Notes: generated by a model from the letters alone, not told the origin. A DNA stretch of 64,000 nt from Cyclobacteriaceae bacterium (GCA_022842845.1 JALHOT010000004.1:1-64000); one strand, 5' to 3'; shown: positions 24,565-35,308, counted from the stretch's first letter. Made by a program: numbers and translations.

Positions 24565-25233
24565 TTACTTCTTGCCTTCTTCCTTCTTGGCAGGAGCAGC
24601 CTTAGCGGCAGCGGCAGGAGCAGCTTTAGCAGCAGGAGCCGCAGCAGCTGTTTCGGCAGCTTTAGCAGCTTCGTCAGCAGCCAATTTAGCAGCACGGTTT
24701 ACTTCAACTGCGGCAATAGCAGCAGCTTTAGGATCCAGGAATTCAAGACCTGGTAAGCTCATGTCACCTACTTTCACAGCGTGGTGGAAGTCAAGACCTG
24801 AAACATCCACATCGATATGATCAGGCATATCTTTAGGGAAACCGTATACCTTCAAAGATGCTCTCTTGCGAACCAAGGTACCACCTTTTGCTACGCCAGG
24901 GGCATTGCCGACTAAACGCACAGGAACCTCCATTTTAATTTTTCTGTCGTCAGTAATGCGCAGAAAATCTGCGTGCAATAGTATTTCACTCACCGGGTGA
25001 AACTGTACTTCCTGAAGAATGGCTTTGCACTCTTCACCTTCAATGTTAAGGTGCACAAAGTGTGCTTCGTTGGTGTATACTAAATCACGGAAAAGAATCA
25101 TGGGTGAACGGAAGTGGATCTGATTGTCGCCTCCGTACAATACGCATGGTACGTCACCGTTTTCGCGTATTCTTTTTGATTCCGACTTGCCGAGATTTGC
25201 TCTTCGATACCCTATAATCTCAATGGTCTTCAT
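24565..25233 (-). CDS. rplY: Ribosomal protein L25/Ctc with C-terminal Ala-Lys tail
   Basis: A 222-aa protein of the TL5/CTC group, which binds 5S rRNA in the large ribosomal subunit. The N-terminal L25 domain (about 1-95, with LYGGDNQIHF and ILLHADFLRI) is followed by the TL5 beta domain (to about 185, with RLVGNAPGVAKGG and DIDVDVSGLD). The last about 40 residues are low-complexity Ala, Lys, Pro and Glu, a tail common in Bacteroidota L25 proteins. It sits 26 bases downstream of prs, probably in one operon. Confidence 0.94.
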   Translation of the reverse strand: MKTIEIIGYRRANLGKSESKRIRENGDVPCVLYGGDNQIHFRSPMILFRDLVYTNEAHFVHLNIEGEECKAILQEVQFHPVSEILLHADFLRITDDRKIKMEVPVRLVGNAPGVAKGGTLVRKRASLKVYGFPKDMPDHIDVDVSGLDFHHAVKVGDMSLPGLEFLDPKAAAIAAVEVNRAAKLAADEAAKAAETAAAAPAAKAAPAAAAKAAPAKKEEGKK

Positions 25234-25259
25234 AATTGTTATTGTTTAAGTTAAAATTG

Positions 25260-26192
25260 TTACAAACGCATAAAAAGTGAACTGATGGACTCATGATCAT
25301 GGATTTTACGAATCGCTTTCGCAAAGAGATCAGAAACCGTCAGCACTTTTATCTTAGAGGTTTTCTGTTTCAAAGGAATCGTATCTGTTACGACCAATTC
25401 TTCTAAAACAGAATTCTCAATATTTTCATAAGCCTTACCACTCAACACAGGGTGTGTACACACTGCGCGAACTGAACGGGCTCCTTTTTCTTTTAACAAA
25501 GAGGCAGCTTTGCAGATGGTGCCGGCTGTGTCTACCAGGTCATCGACTAATACTACGTCCTTACCTTCCACTTCGCCAATGAGGCGCATGGATTCTATTT
25601 TGTTAGCTTCTTTGCGATACTTATCGCAAACGGCCAGGTCTGCTTCAAAAAACTTAGCAAAGCTTCTGGCACGCTTGATACCTCCTACATCAGGAGAAGC
25701 AAACATGATGTTGTTTTCTAAACCCAATGATTTAAGGTAGGGCACAAATATGAAAGCACCATCCAGATGATCGACCGGAATATCAAAGAAACCTTGAATC
25801 TGGTCTGCGTGTAAGTCACAAGTCATGATGCGTGTGGCGCCTGCAGCAGAGATCAGGTTGGCAATCATTTTAGCGGCAATGGCTACCCTTGGTTTGTCTT
25901 TGCGGTCCTGACGGGCATAGCCAAAATACGGAATCACCACATTAACATTGTGTGCGCTGGCACGTTTGGCCGCATCTACCATCAACAAAAGCTCCATGAG
26001 GTTATCAGCGGGAGGGAAGGTAGACTGAATCAGGAAAACATCATGACCGCGAACAGACTCTGCAATAAAAGGAGACATTTCCCCATCGCTAAAGGTTTGA
26101 TATAAAACCTCGCCTAAAGGTTCACCATACGAGTGCGCGATTTTTTCGGCCAGGTATTGGGTGGAGCGTCCGCTGAAGATTTTTACTGCCAT
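25260..26192 (-). CDS. prs: Ribose-phosphate pyrophosphokinase (PRPP synthetase)
   Basis: A 310-aa cytosolic enzyme making PRPP from ribose-5-phosphate and ATP for nucleotide, His and Trp synthesis. The frame is open 19 codons further upstream, but the family starts at MAVKIFSGRSTQYLAE, so I place the start at 26192. Motifs: FSDGEMSPFI, PYFGYARQDRKD (ATP loop, about 93-104), DLHADQIQGFF, the PRPP loop VVLVDDLVDTAGTIC (about 211-225). It is the second gene after tRNA-Gln, with a hairpin terminator in between. Confidence 0.96.
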   Translation of the reverse strand: MAVKIFSGRSTQYLAEKIAHSYGEPLGEVLYQTFSDGEMSPFIAESVRGHDVFLIQSTFPPADNLMELLLMVDAAKRASAHNVNVVIPYFGYARQDRKDKPRVAIAAKMIANLISAAGATRIMTCDLHADQIQGFFDIPVDHLDGAFIFVPYLKSLGLENNIMFASPDVGGIKRARSFAKFFEADLAVCDKYRKEANKIESMRLIGEVEGKDVVLVDDLVDTAGTICKAASLLKEKGARSVRAVCTHPVLSGKAYENIENSVLEELVVTDTIPLKQKTSKIKVLTVSDLFAKAIRKIHDHESISSLFMRL

Positions 26193-26254
26193 GTTGCTAT
26201 TGCTTGTAGTTATTAAGGCCTGCCAAGTTAAGCAGAAGCTTAGTAACAACTAAT

Positions 26255-26293
26255 AAAAAAACCCGCTTCGGAGAGTCGTTGGCGGGTTTTTTT
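26255..26293 (-). terminator. Terminator hairpin between tRNA-Gln and prs
   Basis: AAAAAAACCCGC (26255-26266) pairs with GCGGGTTTTTTT (26282-26293). The A and T runs on both sides make it work in either direction; read leftward it directly follows the tRNA 3' end. It would release mature tRNA-Gln precursors and limit read-through into prs. Confidence 0.85.
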
Positions 26294-26297
26294 CTTG

Positions 26298-26368
26298 TTG
26301 ACCTACCAGGATTCGAACCTGGAAAAGCAGAATCAAAATCTGCTGTGTTACCGTTACACCATAGGTCA
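26298..26368 (-). tRNA. tRNA-Gln (anticodon UUG)
   Basis: The leftward sequence folds into a full cloverleaf: acceptor TGACCTA / TAGGTCA, D arm GGTGTAACGGTAACAC, anticodon stem GCAGA / TCTGC around the loop TTTTGAT (anticodon TTG), T arm CCAGG-TTCGAAT-CCTGG, discriminator A. CCA is not encoded. About 71 bases. Confidence 0.95.
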
Positions 26369-26392
26369 ATACCTACCCTAAATTTGGGTCTG

Positions 26393-26421
26393 CAAAAGTA
26401 GAAGAAATTTTGTAAAAACAA
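26393..26421 (-). promoter_or_regulatory. Promoter of tRNA-Gln
   Basis: Read leftward: TTG (26421-26419), an 18-base spacer, then TACTTTTG (26400-26393), an exact TAnnTTTG -7 box. The tRNA 5' end is 25 bases further on. This is the cleanest Bacteroidota promoter in the window and probably also feeds prs, rplY and pth by read-through. Confidence 0.8.
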
Positions 26422-26481
26422 GAAGGCCTTTCCAGCTTTTTTAAAGGAATTTGGAGCTCTTTGATTTTCAGGGCGTTGAAA

Positions 26482-27072
26482 TCAGGGGGTCAGGTCTTTT
26501 TCTGCTATTTGGGTTTGCCCCTCAATAAAGCCCTCAGCCCAGAACCGGTATTTGTCTAAAATTGAAATAACTGCGTTTTTAAGATGCCGGTCGTTGTTAA
26601 AGTCAATGGAACCATATTGAGTGGTGGCATAACCTTGCCAAACAGATCGATTTTGGCGTCTGTCGTAAAATTGAATTAACAGAGTGCCTGTATTCAGATC
26701 GAATTTTTGTTTTTCGTAATCCAGGTTTTCATTCTCAGTACGCGCCCATTCCTCTATGGTAGGCTGCATATAGCCATTAAATGACAAGCTGTCGGCAAAC
26801 ATTTTGAAACTGATGAGCAGATGGGGTTTATTCTCGGTTTGTTTGTAGCCTAGGAATTTCATTCTGGCCAGAATAGATTTCTCAATGATATCGTTGGTCA
26901 TACTTTGCTGTGAGCCAACAGCCGTCATCATATCAAAAGTTCGGTATTTCTTGAAATTGCCTTTGTAGCTGTAGTCGTACTCAACGGGTAATTCTTTGTA
27001 GCCAAGACAGGCGCTAAAAACAATAAGCAGAACGAGGGGGTATAGTCGTGTCATAAGCTTGTTATTTAGCAA
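26482..27072 (-). CDS. DUF4136 lipoprotein
   Basis: A 196-aa envelope protein. The signal peptide ends in a lipobox FSAC (Cys22), and the mature part opens with the DUF4136 pattern VEYDYSYKGNFKKYRTFD. Later family features are a SILARMKFLGY segment, LLISFKMF and LIQFYDRRQNRSVWQG. DUF4136 proteins are lipoproteins of unknown role, widespread in Bacteroidota and Proteobacteria. The ATG at 27054 (seventh codon) is a possible alternative start. The gene stands alone. Confidence 0.82.
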   Translation of the reverse strand: MLNNKLMTRLYPLVLLIVFSACLGYKELPVEYDYSYKGNFKKYRTFDMMTAVGSQQSMTNDIIEKSILARMKFLGYKQTENKPHLLISFKMFADSLSFNGYMQPTIEEWARTENENLDYEKQKFDLNTGTLLIQFYDRRQNRSVWQGYATTQYGSIDFNNDRHLKNAVISILDKYRFWAEGFIEGQTQIAEKDLTP

Positions 27073-27299
27073 GGAAGTTAATGAAAATTTTGCTAATCAT
27101 CATTTTGCAAAATCAAATAGGTTGAATACTTGGTGGATCAATATGGAATCAATGCTTTTTGTTTCAACACATTATTTTTTCTGTTTAACGGTATGGGTAG
27201 GGGTGTTTAATTATAAAATAGAGTTTAAATAGGCCGATTAAACATATTCACTATATGCTTGTTATTATTTGGAAAGAAAGTGATTTAGACAACAATGTT

Positions 27300-27719
27300 A
27301 TGATGTTATCGCAATTAGTATACGTAAGTAATAGAAAACCCAACTGCACCCATGAAGAAATTGATAAGATTCTTCAGTCATGCAAAAAGAATAATCCCTC
27401 TCTTGATATTACAGGCGTTTTGCTCTATTCTGATACAAAATTCATTCAATTGGTAGAAGGTGATTCTAAATTAATTACTGCGCTCTACGATAAGATTAAA
27501 ACAGATACGCGTCACAGTAATGTAATGATGATATCATACGGGCCGATTAAAGAAAGAGCTTTCCCTAGCTGGCATATGGGCTCTAAACAAATGTCGGGTA
27601 AGGATGTAGATTTTAAAACGGACATCAGCGCAGAAGACAAGGCTGTTTTTGATAATGTGCTCAATGGCAAGGAAGAAAATGGCCAGAAAGTGTTGAATCT
27701 TTTAAAGAAATTCTTTTAA
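27300..27719 (+). CDS. BLUF-domain blue-light sensor
   Basis: A single-domain flavin photoreceptor. The frame is open to an ATG at 27255, but starting at 27300 (MMLSQLVYVS) puts the key residues at the exact numbers of the short cyanobacterial BLUF proteins: Tyr8, Asn32, Gln50 (FIQLVEG), Trp91 and Met93 (SWHMG). All the residues needed for the FAD hydrogen-bond switch are there, so it should be photoactive. It has a helical C-terminal extension of about 40 residues and no output domain, so it must signal through a partner protein. No obvious partner is adjacent. Terminator at 27773. Confidence 0.92.
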   Translation: MMLSQLVYVSNRKPNCTHEEIDKILQSCKKNNPSLDITGVLLYSDTKFIQLVEGDSKLITALYDKIKTDTRHSNVMMISYGPIKERAFPSWHMGSKQMSGKDVDFKTDISAEDKAVFDNVLNGKEENGQKVLNLLKKFF

Positions 27720-27772
27720 CCTTTTCCTGCTTAAATCAAGACCTTGATTTAACTGCCATCGTTCTTAATTCT

Positions 27773-27825
27773 ATGGGCATTTAGTGTTGAAGAGATTTTT
27801 TCTTCCTGCTAAATGCCCATTTTCA
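27773..27825 (+). terminator. Terminator after the BLUF gene
   Basis: ATGGGCATTTAG (27773-27784) pairs perfectly with CTAAATGCCCAT (27809-27820), followed by TTTTC. The loop contains a further GAAGA / TCTTC pairing. Confidence 0.75.
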
Positions 27826-27906
27826 ATGCTTTCGTTTGCAAAGCGCATCTCCGATAAACTTAATGATGACTTTTTAGAAAAGCATGGTCAACTCTCTGGT
27901 TTTTAG

Positions 27907-27914
27907 TACCTTTG
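27907..27914 (+). promoter_or_regulatory. -7 promoter box of the ABC-F gene
   Basis: TACCTTTG is an exact TAnnTTTG box, 21 bases before the ATG at 27936. No clear -33 TTG is visible at the expected spacing. Confidence 0.6.
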
Positions 27915-27929
27915 CGGCCTAATTTTTAA

Positions 27930-29555
<1,626 letters not shown>

Positions 29556-29605
29556 TTGGTAAATTGGTAATTAAAAGGCGTCATGTAACAACACTAAGCC
29601 TATGA

Positions 29606-29639
29606 TTTTCATAGACTCTTGTAAACGAGTCTATGAAAA
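29606..29639. terminator. Hairpin between convergent ABC-F and purL genes
   Basis: TTTTCATAGACTC (29606-29618) pairs with GAGTCTATGAAAA (29627-29639), a 13-bp perfect stem with an eight-base loop, able to terminate in either direction. Confidence 0.7.
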
Positions 29640-29656
29640 CTTGGTTGACTTTTTCT

Positions 29657-32600
29657 TTACTTTTTTGATGTTGCCTCTACCCACTTTCGGGCATTCACAA
29701 AGGCTTGCATCCAGGGAGAAACTTCATGATTCAGTTTATTGGCTGGGTAGTAAGGCCAGTTCCATGCAAAGAGAGATCTTTCTATATGCGGCATGATAGC
29801 CAAATGACGGCCATCAGCGGAGCAAACAGCTGCTGTGGCAAAGTCGGAGTCGTTTGGATTACCAGGATATTGCTCGTGGCTGTAACGGGCTGCGATGGTA
29901 AAATCCTTCTGATCTTTTAACTGGAATCTTCCTTCGCCATGGGCCAGCCAAACGCCAAGACGCGTGCCGGCATAGGTCGATAACATCACTGAATTATTTT
30001 CAGGTATGCTGATGTTAACGAATGCAGATTCATAACGGCCTGATCCATTGTGATGCATGCGAGGGTGCTTGTCACCAAGCTCAGGATAAACAAGGCCAAG
30101 CTCCATCATTAACTGACAACCATTGCAAACCCCAAGGCTCAAGGTATCCTTGCGCTGATAAAACTGCTCGATGGCTTTCTTTGCTTTTTCGTTATAGAGG
30201 AATGCACCTGCCCAGCCCTTCGCAGAACCTAATACATCTGAGTTGGAGAAACCGCCAACAAAAGCGATCATGTTCACGTCACTTAAGTCTTCTCTGCCTG
30301 TTATAAGATCAGTCATGTGTACATCCTTCACATCGAAACCTGCCAGGTGCAGGGCGTAGGCCATCTCGCGGTCACCATTGGAGCCCTTCTCGCGAATGAT
30401 GGCTGCTTTGATGCCGGATGATTGACTGCGTTGTTTAGTCAATCCAAAATCAGCCAAACGACCTGTAAAATTTTTAGGGAAGATATACTCGAGCGGCTGC
30501 TTCTTGTAGTTTTCGAAACGCTGCTGGGCATGTTGCTTTTTGCGTTGTTTCTGATCAAACAAATAAGAAGTTTTGAACCAGGTATCTCTTAATGTGTCGA
30601 TGGATAATTGATGCTGATCGAAGCTAAGTGTGCGCGTGTTTGTTACTTCTCCGAGTACTTCAAAGTAAATGTTGTTAGCTGTTAAAAATTTCTCTGCTTC
30701 AGCATTGTCAACTTGTAATACTAGTCCAGGGTTCTCACTTAATAGTTCCAATACCAGGTCAGCGCCTAGCTTTTTAGTAATGCTTATACCAATGTTTGGA
30801 CTTGGGAAACACATTTCTAACAGGGTGGTGATCAGTCCTCCGGAAGAAATGTCGTGACCTGCCAATACAAGGTTTTGCTGAATCAGCTGTTGTACTGTTG
30901 TAAAAGCTTTAGCAAAGTATGCTGCATCTTTGATGGCAGGTGTTTCCTGCCCCAGTTTGTTCACTATTTGCGCAAGGCTGCTACCGCCTAGTTTCTTCGT
31001 GTCTTTAGAAAAGTCGATGTAAAGTAATTTACTGGCTATGGAAGGCTGCAGAGCCGGTGATACAGTTTTGCGGATATCATCCACTTCAGCCACTGCCGAA
31101 ATGATGACGGTGCCAGGTGATAACACCACTTCACCATCGGGATATTTCTGAGTCATCGACAAAGAATCCTTTCCGGTAGGGATGTTGATGCCGAGGGCAA
31201 TGGCAAAATCACTAACGGCCTGCACAGCTTCATACAGTCTTGCATTCTCGCCTTGTTGTTTAGCCGGCCACATCCAGTTTGCACTCAATGACACACCTTT
31301 TAATCCATAGGTGAGCGGGGCAAAAACAATGTTGGTTAAGGCTTCAGCAATGGCCAGTTGACTGCCTGCGGTAGCATTGACCAAGGCAGCCCCTGGTGCA
31401 TGGCCATTGGCTGTTGCAATGCCCTTATTACTAAAAAAGTCTAAGGCCATTACCCCTACGTTGTTTAAGGGTAATTGAATTTGTCCTGTGCTTTGTTGGG
31501 TAGCTACTCGTCCTGTTACAGAACGATCTACTTTATTGGTTAACCAATCTTTACAGGCGACAGCTTCTAATTGTATAACTTGTGCAATGTATTGCTCCAG
31601 CTTGTTTACATCATACGTTACAGGCTGGTATTGCTTCTTCTGACTGTTATCCGTTAGAATGGTTTTAGGAGAAGAGCCAAGTAAATGTTGGACTTTGAAG
31701 TTGATAGGTTTATGCGCGGCAGAGGCTTTACCAAAAACGAGGTTTTGATCACCAGTAGCCTCGCCAATTACATACATAGGAGAGCGTTCACGGTCTGCTA
31801 CACGCTTGAGCAGGTCAATGTCTTTTTCTTTGAGGGCAAGGCCCATGCGCTCTTGCGATTCATTGCTCAGTATTTCGCGCTCGGAAAGCGTAGGGTCGCC
31901 AACCGGAATTTTTTCAGTGTCAATAGCGCCACCTGTTTCTTCTAATAATTCTGATAAGCAATTGAAATGACCACCAGCACCATGATCGTGGATGGAGACA
32001 ATAGGATTATTATCCATTTCAGCCATGGACCGTATAGCATTCATCGCACGCTTCTGCATTTCAGGATTGGAGCGTTGAATCGCATTGAGCTCAATGGCAT
32101 TACCATACTCACCTGTTGCCACCGATGAAACTGCGCCACCGCCCATGCCAATCCGGTAATTGTCACCACCTAGCAAAACAATTTTATCACCGGCTTGCAG
32201 GTGTTCTTTCTGAGCATCTTGCTCTTTAGCATAGCCAATACCACCGGCCAGCATGATTACTTTATCAAAGCCTAATTTTTTATCTCCTTCAAAATGTTCG
32301 AAGGTTAATACACTTCCATTGATGAGTGGCTGACCAAACTTATTACCAAAATCAGAAGCACCATCAGATGCTTTTATAAGAATCTCTTCGGGTGTTTGAT
32401 ACAGCCATTTCCTTGGGTTGATGGATTTTTCCCAAGGGCGATCTTCCTCCATTCTAGGGTAGGAGGTAATATAAACCGCAGTACCAGCGAGTGGAATTGA
32501 ACCTTTACCACCTGCCAGGCGATCGCGAATTTCTCCACCAGAGCCAGTAGCTGCTCCGTTAAAAGGCTCTACTGTTGTTGGAAAATTGTGAGTTTCTGCT

Positions 32601-33331
32601 TTGAGAGAAATGATTGAATTGATGGGTTTCTGTATATAAAAATCAGGTTTATCAGGTGTGGCCGGTGCAAATTGCTCAATCGATGGTCCTTTGATAAAAG
32701 CCACATTGTCTTTGTAGGCAGAAACAATGTAGTTCGGATTTTCCTGCGAAGTTTTTTTGATGAGTTTGAAAAGCGTAGTTGGCATTTCTTTCCCATCAAT
32801 GATGAAAGTGCCATTGAAAATCTTGTGGCGGCAGTGCTCTGAATTTACTTGAGAGAATCCGAATACTTCACTGTCGGTTAGTTTACGACCAAGCTCCTGA
32901 CTAACCTTTTCAAGGTAATCAATCTCCTCTTTGCTGAGTGCCAACCCTTCTTTTTCACTATAAGCACCAATGTTATCAACGAGCCTTATCTCCTCTGGCG
33001 TGTGCTGTATGGTGAAGATAGACTGGTCTAGTCCTTTATATTTATGCTGCAACATTCTGTCATAGCCAGTATGCAGTTGGGCAGGGAAAAACTCTTCAAT
33101 TCTTTGAATGCCTGCTATGCCCATGGTTTGGGTTATTTCTACCGCATTGGTACTCCATGGCGTTACCATTTCCTTGCGGGGTCCAATAAACTCGCCATCC
33201 ATTTGGTCGGCAGGGTTTAGCTGGGCACCACTAAACAACCATTCAAGTTTTTGAATATCAGTATTTTGTAAAATAGCGGGCGTGCCAACAGCGTAAACTA
33301 AGCCGTTGGTGTTCCTGAAAAATGCAACCAT
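29657..33331 (-). CDS. purL: Phosphoribosylformylglycinamidine synthase, single-chain form
   Basis: A 1224-aa purine-synthesis enzyme converting FGAR, glutamine and ATP to FGAM. It is the long fused form with an N-terminal PurS-like region, two ATP/FGAR-binding AIRS-like halves (SVNSEHCRHKIFNG-type segment QVNSEHCRHKIFNG near 164, KAETHNFPTTVEPF near 240, GKDSLSMTQKYPDG) and a C-terminal glutaminase. The glutaminase nucleophile Cys is in LGVCNGCQL and the late His in MPHIERS. Length fits the Bacteroidota and gammaproteobacterial form. It has its own TACTTTTG promoter box at 33355. Confidence 0.96.
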   Translation of the reverse strand: MVAFFRNTNGLVYAVGTPAILQNTDIQKLEWLFSGAQLNPADQMDGEFIGPRKEMVTPWSTNAVEITQTMGIAGIQRIEEFFPAQLHTGYDRMLQHKYKGLDQSIFTIQHTPEEIRLVDNIGAYSEKEGLALSKEEIDYLEKVSQELGRKLTDSEVFGFSQVNSEHCRHKIFNGTFIIDGKEMPTTLFKLIKKTSQENPNYIVSAYKDNVAFIKGPSIEQFAPATPDKPDFYIQKPINSIISLKAETHNFPTTVEPFNGAATGSGGEIRDRLAGGKGSIPLAGTAVYITSYPRMEEDRPWEKSINPRKWLYQTPEEILIKASDGASDFGNKFGQPLINGSVLTFEHFEGDKKLGFDKVIMLAGGIGYAKEQDAQKEHLQAGDKIVLLGGDNYRIGMGGGAVSSVATGEYGNAIELNAIQRSNPEMQKRAMNAIRSMAEMDNNPIVSIHDHGAGGHFNCLSELLEETGGAIDTEKIPVGDPTLSEREILSNESQERMGLALKEKDIDLLKRVADRERSPMYVIGEATGDQNLVFGKASAAHKPINFKVQHLLGSSPKTILTDNSQKKQYQPVTYDVNKLEQYIAQVIQLEAVACKDWLTNKVDRSVTGRVATQQSTGQIQLPLNNVGVMALDFFSNKGIATANGHAPGAALVNATAGSQLAIAEALTNIVFAPLTYGLKGVSLSANWMWPAKQQGENARLYEAVQAVSDFAIALGINIPTGKDSLSMTQKYPDGEVVLSPGTVIISAVAEVDDIRKTVSPALQPSIASKLLYIDFSKDTKKLGGSSLAQIVNKLGQETPAIKDAAYFAKAFTTVQQLIQQNLVLAGHDISSGGLITTLLEMCFPSPNIGISITKKLGADLVLELLSENPGLVLQVDNAEAEKFLTANNIYFEVLGEVTNTRTLSFDQHQLSIDTLRDTWFKTSYLFDQKQRKKQHAQQRFENYKKQPLEYIFPKNFTGRLADFGLTKQRSQSSGIKAAIIREKGSNGDREMAYALHLAGFDVKDVHMTDLITGREDLSDVNMIAFVGGFSNSDVLGSAKGWAGAFLYNEKAKKAIEQFYQRKDTLSLGVCNGCQLMMELGLVYPELGDKHPRMHHNGSGRYESAFVNISIPENNSVMLSTYAGTRLGVWLAHGEGRFQLKDQKDFTIAARYSHEQYPGNPNDSDFATAAVCSADGRHLAIMPHIERSLFAWNWPYYPANKLNHEVSPWMQAFVNARKWVEATSKK

Positions 33332-33354
33332 GATCGGTGGATTTGTAGAAGCTG

Positions 33355-33362
33355 CAAAAGTA
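33355..33362 (-). promoter_or_regulatory. -7 promoter box of purL
   Basis: Read leftward TACTTTTG, exact TAnnTTTG, 23 bases before the purL ATG. A CTTTC stretch about 17-19 bases before it may be the -33 part. Confidence 0.6.
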
Positions 33363-33422
33363 AGGTTTCTAGAGGAGAAAGGCCTTCACTTTTTAGATTT
33401 TGTAAGGGTAATTTAGGTGCTC

Positions 33423-34220
33423 TCAGGCATCTATGGTGGGCTGCCATTGTGGGATGATACCATTATGGCCAGTTTCCAGGAGTGTAAGCCCGCATTCTGG
33501 CAGGTACTTCAGTAACTGGTTCATATTTTTCACGGTAATGACTTTATCATATTTCCCTAAAGTCATGTGGGTCGGAATGCTATGCTGTTGAATGAGCGAT
33601 GCAACTTTCTGCATATCAACTTGCAAAGCCCTGAATACAACCCATGAAAAATAGACACGGCTGCGCATCTCCTCTGTTTTCATCTGACTTTCAGCAAATC
33701 GTATGAGGCCTTTGTCCACTAAACCAAGTTTATGAATAGAGTGGGCAATCGAAAAGAAGTAATTAGGATGTAAAATCATGCTTTTAAAAAGCTTTCGGAA
33801 AGCGATAGGGTACGTAGCGAGGTTGTACCAAAAATTTGTTTTTACCCCATCGGGTGCCAACAGAAAAATTTGGACGACTCGATCAGGCATAGCTTCTATC
33901 GTATTAAAAACGAAGCGCCCCCCCATGCTAAAACCTGCCAATGAAAATTTTTCGATGTCATGCGCTGCTAAGAAGGCCTTCAGCATGGCTGTCCAAAATT
34001 CTTTGCTCAGCACTTCTTCTCCGTAGCCCCATACACTTTCACCATGAAAAAAGAGGTCGAACATGTAACAGGTGTATTTTTCCTGTATCAGCCTTGAATT
34101 ACTTTCAAATACCTTACCGTGTTGACCATAGCCATGAAAAAATAATAGCGGTTGTGGTCCGTGGCCAATCTGATGATAACATAGGCTGGCTTGTTGATAT
34201 TTAAAATGGGCGGTCTGCAT
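33423..34220 (-). CDS. Alpha/beta-fold hydrolase
   Basis: A 265-aa hydrolase when started at the second ATG (34220, MQTAHFKYQ), which fits the family better than the ATG five codons upstream. Motifs: LFFHGYGQHG (oxyanion side, about 29-38), nucleophile elbow GFSMGG (Ser near 100), then a cap region and a late acid/His pair in GKYDKV and ETGHNG. Substrate unknown; similar proteins are annotated as esterases or lipases. It stands alone, divergent from the sigma factor gene. Confidence 0.82.
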   Translation of the reverse strand: MQTAHFKYQQASLCYHQIGHGPQPLLFFHGYGQHGKVFESNSRLIQEKYTCYMFDLFFHGESVWGYGEEVLSKEFWTAMLKAFLAAHDIEKFSLAGFSMGGRFVFNTIEAMPDRVVQIFLLAPDGVKTNFWYNLATYPIAFRKLFKSMILHPNYFFSIAHSIHKLGLVDKGLIRFAESQMKTEEMRSRVYFSWVVFRALQVDMQKVASLIQQHSIPTHMTLGKYDKVITVKNMNQLLKYLPECGLTLLETGHNGIIPQWQPTIDA

Positions 34221-34340
34221 GGTTAAGCGTGGCAATATACGCTTTGTACTCTGTTTTTAAGGGTTGAGATCTTACCATGAAAATATTTCCTCATCTTGTT
34301 AAACTATTTTTTCCATAGCCGCGACTTCATTAAAAAGCAT

Positions 34341-34907
34341 ATGACCTTGGCGATGGACATAACCATGCAGGCACAACAAGAAACTTTTCTAAAGGAGCGA
34401 GGCAAGTTGCTGAATTTTATTCGCAGCAGGGTTTCTTCAATGGAAGAGGCTGAAGATATACTTCAGGATGTTTTCTTTCAGTTTGTATCAGGTTATCAGA
34501 CGATAGAATCTCTTGATCGCGCCACTTCCTGGTTGTACTCGGTGGCCCGAAATAAAATTATTGATCGTTATCGCAGAGATAGTACCCGGCCCCAGCGGAC
34601 CGATTTTGAGGGGCTTGCCAAACTTGATGAGGACGCCCCCATAACTTTGCAGGAGATATTGCCTGACCTGGGAAATACTCCGGAAGATGCTTACTTCCGC
34701 GACCTGATCTGGGACACAATCATGGATGCCCTCGATGAATTGCCAGCGGACCAACGCGAAATCTTCATCCAGAATGAAATGGAAGAGAAGGGCTTCAGAG
34801 AAATAGCCGAAGAAACCGGTGTATCCATCAATACCCTGTTATCGAGAAAGCGTTATGCGATTATTGCCTTGAGAAAAAGGTTGCAAAAATTATATGATGA
34901 ATTGTAA
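34341..34907 (+). CDS. ECF-type RNA polymerase sigma factor
   Basis: An extracytoplasmic-function sigma factor of about 188 aa. Region 2 is seen as EEAEDILQDVFFQF and SWLYSVARNKIIDRYRR (binding -10 DNA and core enzyme), and region 4 as LPADQREIFIQNEMEEKGFREIAEETGV-type helix-turn-helix ending LLSRKRYAI. The open frame reaches 34296, but ATGs at 34341, 34353 and 34365 are all closer to the usual N-terminus; I use 34341. No classical anti-sigma gene follows; the next gene (34952) encodes a small membrane protein that could fill that role. Confidence 0.88.
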   Translation: MTLAMDITMQAQQETFLKERGKLLNFIRSRVSSMEEAEDILQDVFFQFVSGYQTIESLDRATSWLYSVARNKIIDRYRRDSTRPQRTDFEGLAKLDEDAPITLQEILPDLGNTPEDAYFRDLIWDTIMDALDELPADQREIFIQNEMEEKGFREIAEETGVSINTLLSRKRYAIIALRKRLQKLYDEL

Positions 34908-34951
34908 TACCAGTGCACGGTAAAAAATGATCTGGTTTAAAATGAATATGT

Positions 34952-35308
34952 ATGAATAAGGTAGTTAAGATAGCATTGTGGGTTGTGTTTGGATTGTTCA
35001 TGGTGGCATTGTTTGGTTTTGTGACCATGTATTTATGGAACTGGCTGATGCCGAAAATATTTGGCTTACCTAGCTTAACACTGATAGAAACATTTGGTCT
35101 TTTGTTATTAGCCAAAATACTTTTTGGTTTTGGAGGCAAGGGCGGTGGAGGAAGTCAGCATAAGTGGCAATGGAAGAACCGCATGTTTAATAAGTTAGAG
35201 AATATGAGTCCTGAAGACCGAGAGCGTTTTAAGTCAAGAATGAAAGAAAAATGGTGTCGTTGGGACGAGAAAAGTTCACCCGAAAAATCTGACACTTCAA
35301 ACGGTTGA
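34952..35308 (+). CDS. Small two-helix membrane protein, possible sigma-factor partner
   Basis: A 118-aa protein with two hydrophobic segments (about 5-30 and 41-60), a Gly-rich hinge (GGKGGGGS, about 62-69) and a charged helical C-terminal tail containing MSPEDRERFKSRMKEKW. The tail resembles the helical segments of heavy-metal-sensor/CpxP-like proteins. It starts 44 bases after the sigma gene on the same strand, so co-expression is likely. A role as a membrane-bound regulator of that sigma factor is inferred only from position and topology. Confidence 0.6.
   Translation: MNKVVKIALWVVFGLFMVALFGFVTMYLWNWLMPKIFGLPSLTLIETFGLLLLAKILFGFGGKGGGGSQHKWQWKNRMFNKLENMSPEDRERFKSRMKEKWCRWDEKSSPEKSDTSNG

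Noticed and set aside
26193-26249. Longer N-terminus for prs
   Set aside because: The 19 extra residues are absent from the family and run into the tRNA/terminator leader; the start MAVKIFSG is standard.
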